This document shows, one piece after another, positions 13,201 through 22,200 of a stretch of DNA of 64,000 nt. How positions within the stretch are numbered: the first letter of the stretch is position 1; every line of letters begins with the position of its first letter. Below the pieces are notes generated by a model. The model worked only from the letters and a program-made list of their open reading frames with translations. It was not told the origin of the DNA and did not search any database. The position numbers and the translations under genes were made by a program. Source of the stretch: Sipunculus nudus (taxonomy: Eukaryota > Annelida > Sipuncula > Golfingiida > Sipunculidae); contig CM049307.1 in assembly GCA_026874595.1 (NCBI GenBank), positions 32,041,862 to 32,105,861 of the forward strand, given 5' to 3'.

Positions 13201-16200
13201 TTTTTTTATCATATATAACAGCTGAGCGTCGTGACCCATAGGTCCCTTGTTTTTTAACATGTTATAAAAATGTGAAAATAAATATAAGAAACACTCTATG
13301 TGTTGTTGGATCAGGGTTTTCTGCAGTGGGTTATTTGTATAAAAGGTTTAAGGGATTATCTTTAGTAAATAGATGTCAGATAACAGAATAGGCCCCAAAT
13401 CCCATCCTTCATCTGTTGCCAGCTTCAGTGGTTAGTTGTTGAAAGTATATATAGTGTTTATTACTGTTGCTCATCACCTAATACCTTTGCTCACCTTTAT
13501 TTCAACATCTTTTGTGCATATTTTTCTGGAGCAGTGATCTTTACTTTATATCTCTGTAAGATGCATCTTTTTCAGTCTGCATTTAATATCTGTCTTAACA
13601 AATGAGATTGGTTTCTGAGTGCTTCTTTATGGTGTGTTTAGCCTCTTTATTTCTTGCTTTGCTTCATCACTTACAGATGGGACCTACAAGAATCGTGAAA
13701 TTAATGAAGGTAAGGTTTGTATAATGCCTTTCTATAAAGTTAACAAATTTCCCCCCCCCCCAAAAAAAAAAAATTAAAAGTAAAATTCTCGGATAACTTT
13801 TATGTGTTTGCTCACTAATTTAAAAAGTCAGACACATGAGTAATGATAACACCATTAAATTCTTACTGTTGGAGTGGGAATTGTAAAAAGCTCAGACTGA
13901 ATTTAACTGATTTAATCATTTCGTACCCAGAAGTATTAGAATTAGAAATGCCCGACTTTATTGCAGCCCGGTGTATTGTTTTATATTACCTTACTGATTG
14001 AAATTGAGGAATTTTGGAAGCTGATAGTAATAGTATTGTTATCAAAGGTTGAAAACTAAATTCATGCATGAAAATAAAGCTAGGGTCAATTGCATTTAAT
14101 AATTAATTATTCTATTTAACTATTTTGAAATGTTTTATAATCAAATAAGTACCTTCATGACAGTTATATATGTATCAGCCAAACAGAAATAATTAGATTT
14201 ATTTAATGGATATTTAAACAATAATGAATAATCATGCTGGTCCACTTAAAGACATTATCAGTCATATACTTTATCAGAATTATAAATTACACTCAGTTGC
14301 AATTTAAGATGTAATCAGCTTCCTTTTCTTTTATCAAAGCCCTTGTAAACTGAAATTAAATTGATACTAAAATAAAGGTTTAGATATAATTGTATTTTAA
14401 ATGAATTTCCTGTTTGCATCTACATAATTATAATTATCACTTAATAAAAATAAAGTGTTTGTGTATTAACACTTGACTAAAAATTTTTATTTATTTTTGA
14501 AAATAAGGTTTACTCACTCAGGTTTAATGAAAAAAATTGAACCAGATATAGAGTCACTGTCACTTTGTTAAAAGCTGTATTCAAGAGAGCTTATTTGAAT
14601 GATTAATATATGTGTTATTTATTAGTGGATTAATTTTAAGTTCATCTGTACTGAAATTATACATGATCAGTTATGGTAGAATAACATTATTGTTATTTTG
14701 ACATACTTACTTTTCAGCTTGATCTAATAGAAAACCACCTTTTATCTCAAATTATAATCAAGCTTGACTCCTTTCATGCTTAAATTTTGAGAGACAGACT
14801 TGCAGATTGAATTTTTCATTGACTTTCTTGAGCAAGAGAATTTCCATATCTTGCTTTTTCCCATTCAATATGTATTTATTCTGATTGTCTGAAAACCATT
14901 TTGCCATGCTTTAATATAAAGTGATTTTATGATGACAGATGATGCAGAGAGAGGGCAGGTTGCCCCTGGTGAAGACGACTCTGCTCTAGCAAACAAATTT
15001 GCTGATGATTACGCACGGTCAAGGTGGAATAGTAGGTAGGTAACAAGTACATCGTACAATGACAGTTGAGAAAAGATTAATAAAAAACACTTGATTTTTA
15101 TCATTAATAAATAAGACCATCATTCTGTATGAGAATAAAGGAACTAACCCTTTCCTTTACACTTGGTCGGGGTGATCATTTTTGGCAGGTATACTGAGTA
15201 AGATCCATATGTTAGAAGAAAAAATGTAAAAATATTTCATATTATTCCAACATGTAGCTGCACTTATCAGTTGCAAGACTTCGTCTTAAAATTGTTGCTG
15301 TTAGTGTTGGAAAACTGCTGATGTTCTTGTGTCTGTAATGCTGTGATTTTTTTTAGTGTGATTCTGAGTTTTATAACCATCAATTTTGTTCAGTAATATT
15401 GCTATTTAATCTGTTGTAGTGTAAAAAATGAGTGTGATGCCATACTTAAGGAGTATGAGACAAGAGGGAAGAATGTTAAACTGCCAGGAGATACAGCCAT
15501 AGGCTACCCAACATCATTTGGACGCCAGGTGAGGTTACCTGCAGTTATTATACATCAGAATGAAATGATAGATACATACTCATGTAGAGCTATAATTAAT
15601 CTTTTCCAAACATTAAAGTTTTGTGTCATAATTTATTTGTGGTAAGTCTGTTTACAATTTTTCCAAACATAATTCTGTTTCACAATTTATGTACAGCAGG
15701 TCTGGAAAGATTTATGATGCATGATGTTGATGATATGGAGATGATATGTATATGAAGATCATGTAACTTTCCCTTTCAGCTGGGCATTGTGTCAAAGAGG
15801 GCCATCCTAAACATCATCAGGAATCCACAAACCTCATTTGTACAGGTATGATGTGTAGTGTTTACAAAGAACATGAGATCTTTAACAGATGTGCACAGCT
15901 ATGATTCATCCATGTAAAAGGAACATAGGGCATTAGAAAATTTACACTTTGTGTGTATTGCTAGCCTTGCTTTAAATATGTTCGACCAATGCTAACAGCA
16001 ACTCATTTAATCAAATGTAAGAGTAATTGAAATAGTTTTTATTGCAAAAAAAAATACAAGACAATAAAAAAAAAAAAATGTTAACAGTCTTTAGCTTTTA
16101 ATATGTGTATGTGTAAATTGCCTTGTTTTGTTTTATAAGAATTAATTTTACAGTATACCAGTGATTTCACTTTGCCATTATGTTAAAAGAGATGTTTCTT

Positions 16201-19200
16201 GACAGAACGAAAAGGGTACATGTTAGTGAATAAGGGTGTACAGGTATATGATTGATAAATGGAATGCTAGGGCAGTAAATGTTGCATCCAGTCGACCATG
16301 CCTTGCTAAATAATAATAGTTTCAAAACTATTATCAATGTTGTTGTAAAAAGGACATTGGTCCTTATTAATGGTGTTTGGCCTGGTAATACAGTATTTTG
16401 TAATGGATTATCAGATGTTGCATTTATGGGGTTCCACTTTCTATAATAAAGTTCACTATGAGATGAAATAACTAGAATTAAATTAATAAAATTCAAATCT
16501 TTGAATCTTGTCATTAATTAGTCATAAGATATTGCTTAAATTTTCATGATCTTGGAAATATTGTTTGTTTGATTGTATTTGAAAACATTGCACACTGGTC
16601 ATGCTCCTCTCAGTTTCACTTCATTTTGCTTTCTTGACTGATGTTTTAATTTCCACTTTTTATTTCTCATCGTAACATTAGTGTTATGATATTTTTTTGG
16701 TAACCAGATTAATCTGTATTCTACATGAGTCTTAGTGATTTTATATGAGCATTTCTATTTTTCAGCTATTTGTGATGGTGGTATTTGCTGTTGTATGTGG
16801 ACTTATATACCTCCAAGTGGACAGGACATATCCAACTGGCATTCAGAACAGGTTAGCAGATGGACTAATTGAATGCCTCTGAATTAAATATCTCCTGCTG
16901 AGTCAGAAGAAATGTAAAGAAACTTCAGATAATAGAACACGTATTGTACTTTCTCAGAAATGGATGAACCATAATCCACAATGAATAGGACACATTTGCT
17001 TGGCATATTAAGTATATATGAAATAGTGTTTCTCCTAATATCTGACAGGAGTTCCTTGCAAAACTATGCATTATCTTGTGAAAATATACCTAGTAGAAAT
17101 AAGCTTTCACCAAGCTCCATCAGTATAACATAATACAAAAGAAAAGATAATTATAATGTCCTGTACTACTATCATTAATCAAGATTGAGGCCAAAAGTAA
17201 AAGATCTTATTTACATGTAATTAATGATAAGTACATCTATTCCCTTCAAGCTGATTGCAAGTTCTTGTGTGAGTAAAACCATACACATTAAGCCATGTAG
17301 TCTTGTTTTAGACACACTTGGATGGTATTTATTGACACACAAAACCAAAACAATACATAAAACTGATGAAAAAGAGAAACCGAGCCTGTAAGCCAGGATG
17401 GTTTCTCTAGGAAACTTCTTTAACAAGTTCAGCCAAAATGAACCCATAGTAGAAGAAAATACACTTTGTAGGAAGTGACTAAGCACCTTTAAAGATGAGT
17501 CATTTGGATATACTCCATGCTGAGCAGTGTCTTGTATCACTGAAAATCCAGTTCTAGAAAGATGATCAAAGTTTGATGTATTGTATCAATGATATCCTGT
17601 AATATATGTCAATAAATAAAGTTGTCATGCAGAAAAATGTTAGGAAATATTTCCAGTTATGCAGTAGATGGATAGAAGCACCTCCTTACTGGTATTAAAA
17701 GCATGTCTATGAACAGGAACATCATGTTCCTTGAGAGTGTTGTATAATAATGTGAAAATGTAGACTTGCATGTTCTTTGATACTGTGAATTACATAGACT
17801 TACTATGTGCTTTGATACTGTGAATTACATAGACTTACCATGTGCTTTGATATTGTGATTTACATAGACTTACCATGTTCTTTGATACTGTGAATTACAT
17901 GGACTTACCATGTGCTTTGATATTGTGAATTACATAGACTTACCATGTGCTTTGAAATTGTGATTTACATAGACTTACCATGTTCTTTGATACTGTGATT
18001 TACATAGACTTACCATGTGCTTTGATATTGTGAATTACCTAGACTTACTTTGTGCTTTGGTATTGTGAATTACATAGACTTACCATGTGCTTTAATACTG
18101 TTAATTCCATAGACTTACCATGTGCTTTGATATTGTAATTTACATAGACTTATGATGTGCTTTGATATTGTGATTTACATAGACTTACCATGTGCTTTGA
18201 TACTGTGAATTACCCTTGATTGTTGCTGTTCATGCACAAATTGCTGCTTGTCTGTAGAGTTGGTGCCTTCTTCTTCATCGTGATGAACCAAGTGTTTGGG
18301 AACTTGTCTGCTGTGGAGCTTTTCATCAAGGAGAGAGCAATCTTCATGTAAGTCTGCCTCCATTAACCAGACGTCTTTAAAGTGGCGAATGTTGTCCTGA
18401 CAACATTATTCAAGTAGCCTGGCTTGACAGATGAATTGTAGATGATATATTGCCAACCTAGCTATTCTGTTAATGGGACAGGGTTCAGATTAATAATTGT
18501 CAGTCAAATAATTTTTCAATTTTTTCAGACTCCAGTTACAAGTGCAACTAGGCAAGCATATAACACATAAATAAATTTAACAAAATCTGATTTATATATA
18601 GTATAGGTTTCTTTTGAGATTGAAAATAAAAAAAAACCTCTTGCAAAACACCATTAAAGGGAAATATAATTTCATCCTCATGCTTAATAAGCCAAGTGTT
18701 ATGGATTAAGCAGGATTTAGTTTGATTGTGTTTCCCATGATGTTAAAAATGTAGAACTTAGGACAAGGTCCTTATCAGTAGCTCCTTTCATGATTGTGAT
18801 TTTTAGCTCAGCTGACTGTAAGTCCTTTTGTCTGTCGTCCCTCCGGCAGTCCGGACGTCTGTCCATTAACAGGGCAGAAAAATCGTTAAGACTGGACCTT
18901 AACTCCTCATTCTTGACATTCTGAGAGACCTATGAAAAGTCCCCATGGAAATTAGGTCTCTGTTACCCATATCCTTCGAGCTATGGGGCCCCAAAGTATC
19001 CCCCCCAGAATAGTCAAAAATTTCATACAAAAACTTCAATATCTGATTAACTACATCACTGATGGTCATGATTTTTGGCATATATATTGATCATGAGATG
19101 TTTCAACATTTTCTGCAGACTGGTTGAGCCACCTGTATTTTTTTAAAGTTTACGCTTTTTCTCTCTATTTTTGAGATATATTAATACAGACACAATCTCA

Positions 19201-22200
19201 GCCTGTTGGTTAATCTGTTTGATGCCTCAGTTGAATGGTTATATACTACCATTCAGATGATAAAATTTCCTTTTGCAAATCTCTTCCCAGTCAGCTGAGC
19301 GTCATTACCCATGGATCACTTGTTAATTTTGAAGCTAGTCTACAAGCATAATGTAGTTAAAATTTTATAAAAAAGTTGTACAGAAATAGATTACATGTAG
19401 CAAGATTTTATTTTTCATCTCTTAATCTAGAAGTTTGTTAGACAACTATTGTATTCTTTTCTTCCAGACATGAAAATGCAGGAGGTTTTTACAGGGTTTC
19501 AGCCTACTTCCTTGCTAAGGTTTTCTGTGATGTCATACCACTGCGAGCCATTCCTGTGACTGTGTTTGCATTAATTGTTTATTTCATGATAGGTATGTTA
19601 TGTCACTCCTTTTCAAGCTGTTGCCTTAAAAATTTGCATATCATTCATATTTGCTCAATAATGTTTGGCTTTGTCTCCGAATTATATATCTAGATGGAAG
19701 CTATGGCAAGCTAATACTGGTAGTTTAAATCAAGCCCTTTGCCATGCATCAGATGTACAGCACCTATACTGTCTCTTATGATTTTCTTAAGAGTAGACTT
19801 AGGAATTGAAATCTGATTCAAACATTATCTCTTTAAGGAGACACTATATGTACATAATTGTAAGACTCAAACAAAAACATCATAAGGGTTATGTTTGATA
19901 AGCATGGTATTAGTCAGTTTAGAATTTGGTATGTTGAAAATTTATCTTAAAGTATTTGTTTGAAGGCTTTGTTAAATAAAAGAAATAGTGTAAATAAGAA
20001 TTTGAATTTTCAAGTTCACAAATTTTCTAGTTTTGATGGAGGTATTCTTTGGCACTCAGGCCTGATCCAAAGAATCAGTAACTTGGATTGTATTCTTTGC
20101 ATAAACTTACCTACCAGTATATATCTAAACAAAGCATTTTCCGATAAATTGCAGTATGACTATTCCAGCGTATTTGCTGTTAACAATATTTAAAGTTCCA
20201 AACTGATGGTCAGATTTTTACCTGAGTTTAATAAATTATTGATAGTTGTACATAGATTGAATTTGTTTAAAAAAGATAACATAATAAATTCAGATGAGGT
20301 AATGGATTGGAGTTGACACATCTGTAGATAGTAATTTTTGTAATGTAACACTGGTTGTCTTGGTTATAGGGTTAACACCAACAGCTGGCAAGTTTTTCTT
20401 CTTTGTGCTAGTTCTGGCACTGTCTGGTCTATCTGCTGCTGGACTGGGCTTTGCGATCTCAGCCACTGTCAGAGTGTTTGCCATTGCCAACCTGCTGATT
20501 GCTTTGTGCTATGTTTTCATGATGGTAAGTTCAGTTTTCTCAGATTTACTTTTAGCAGATACATTTTCCTTAAGTGTAAAAAAACAGTTTTGTATCTAAA
20601 CATTTTAACTGGATAGTAAGTCTTAAGTGGTAAACGAAATACTTTTATTGTGAACCTGATTATAAAAATTACACACTTCGTAGAATAAAAAAATCTTTTA
20701 TCACTTATATAAAATTATAGTAATTATGTCTTCTAAGAGCTATTTCTTAATTTGGTGAAAAAGTAAAAATTTAACGGCATGCATGGTAAGATTTGTAAGG
20801 ACTCTTTTTTTTCATGTGAAAATATCAAAATATATATTCTTGGTAAATATCAGAATCCATTTGTCAGGTATGCCTCCATTTTATATGTGAACCATCCAAG
20901 GATTCTTGTATTAATACAGTCAGCTACAGAAAATGATGAATTTTACTACAGATGCATCTTTTAATGAATAGGCACAGACTAAAATTGATGTAAAATTACT
21001 CTGTAATTGTATCCGCCAAAACGAAGTTTTGCGGATACTATGTTTTTGACCGGGATCCGGTTTCGTTTGCGGAGAACGCCTCTGAGACTACTATATGGAT
21101 TTTCTAGTTGTTCAAGTGTTCAGTATACTGCTGGTAAACATGGAGTCTTTTGGTAATTATGTTAACATTCTTTACTGTTTTAGGTGTTCAGTGGACTGCT
21201 TGTAAACTTGGAGTCTATAGGAGCATGGCTTAGGTGGATACAGTACCTTAGTATATTCCGATATGCCCTAAATGTAAGTATATAACACAGTAGTAGCAAC
21301 TCACGGCTTTTGCAGATAAGAAAATAACTTAATAAATATATTCTTTCAGCAAATATGAAGGATTGAATCAACAGTCTGAGCTTCAGTAATATTCAGCAAT
21401 GTATTCTTTAATACATTTTTTTAATTTGATAAAAAAATAGACATTTCAATCTCAAAATAATCTCGTTAAATGATACACTATAAAATACAAAAAAATATAC
21501 ATTAAAATCCAAAATGTCATAGAATGCACGGATGGGATAAGAATTTTCATTCCTTATAATTAATCATGCTGTTGATTTTTTTATCCATATGGTATCCTAT
21601 TTTAAAATTTTACAAATATATTGCACATTTTCAACCAGATGAAACAGATTACCATGATTGTAGGAAAATGATGATAAAAAATGAAAAGTTGAACATGACA
21701 AGTGAGCAGTTTTCTGTATTAAGTTAGTGTTTAACATCATTTTATTTCCGTTTGAGCAAATTTTTATAAGGCTTAGATTTATGTTGTTTTGGTGTCTCAT
21801 TATTTTGTCCAGAAACAGAAAATAGAAAATCTATAAGAAATAACCTTTTCTTCTCATACAGATGAAGTGTGAGTCATGCACAGTGTATAACTTATTATAT
21901 ATGTTTTTATATATTTTTGTTTCTCTGCAGGCCCTGTCCATTAACGAGCTGAAGGATGGCAGGTTTTGTTTAAAGAATGACAACGGTACCATATCAAGTA
22001 TTTGGTAAGTAAAGAGACTCACTTGGAGAGACTTATAACTTGTTATCAAAGATCCTAATGAGCATCATGGATTCAAAATTTGTTATTTGGCTTTTAATTT
22101 TTTTAAATTTGGTGATAATAAATTTCCTTTAATTAAGAAACCAGTGACCTTATTTAGGAATATTAAAGATTGAATGGATGACTTGTGTGCCTTTAGATAC

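Noticed and set aside
16167-17540. Minus-strand frames of 115 and 109 codons in ABCG2-like introns
   Set aside because: No recognisable motif, no paired splice sites, and composition like the surrounding intron.
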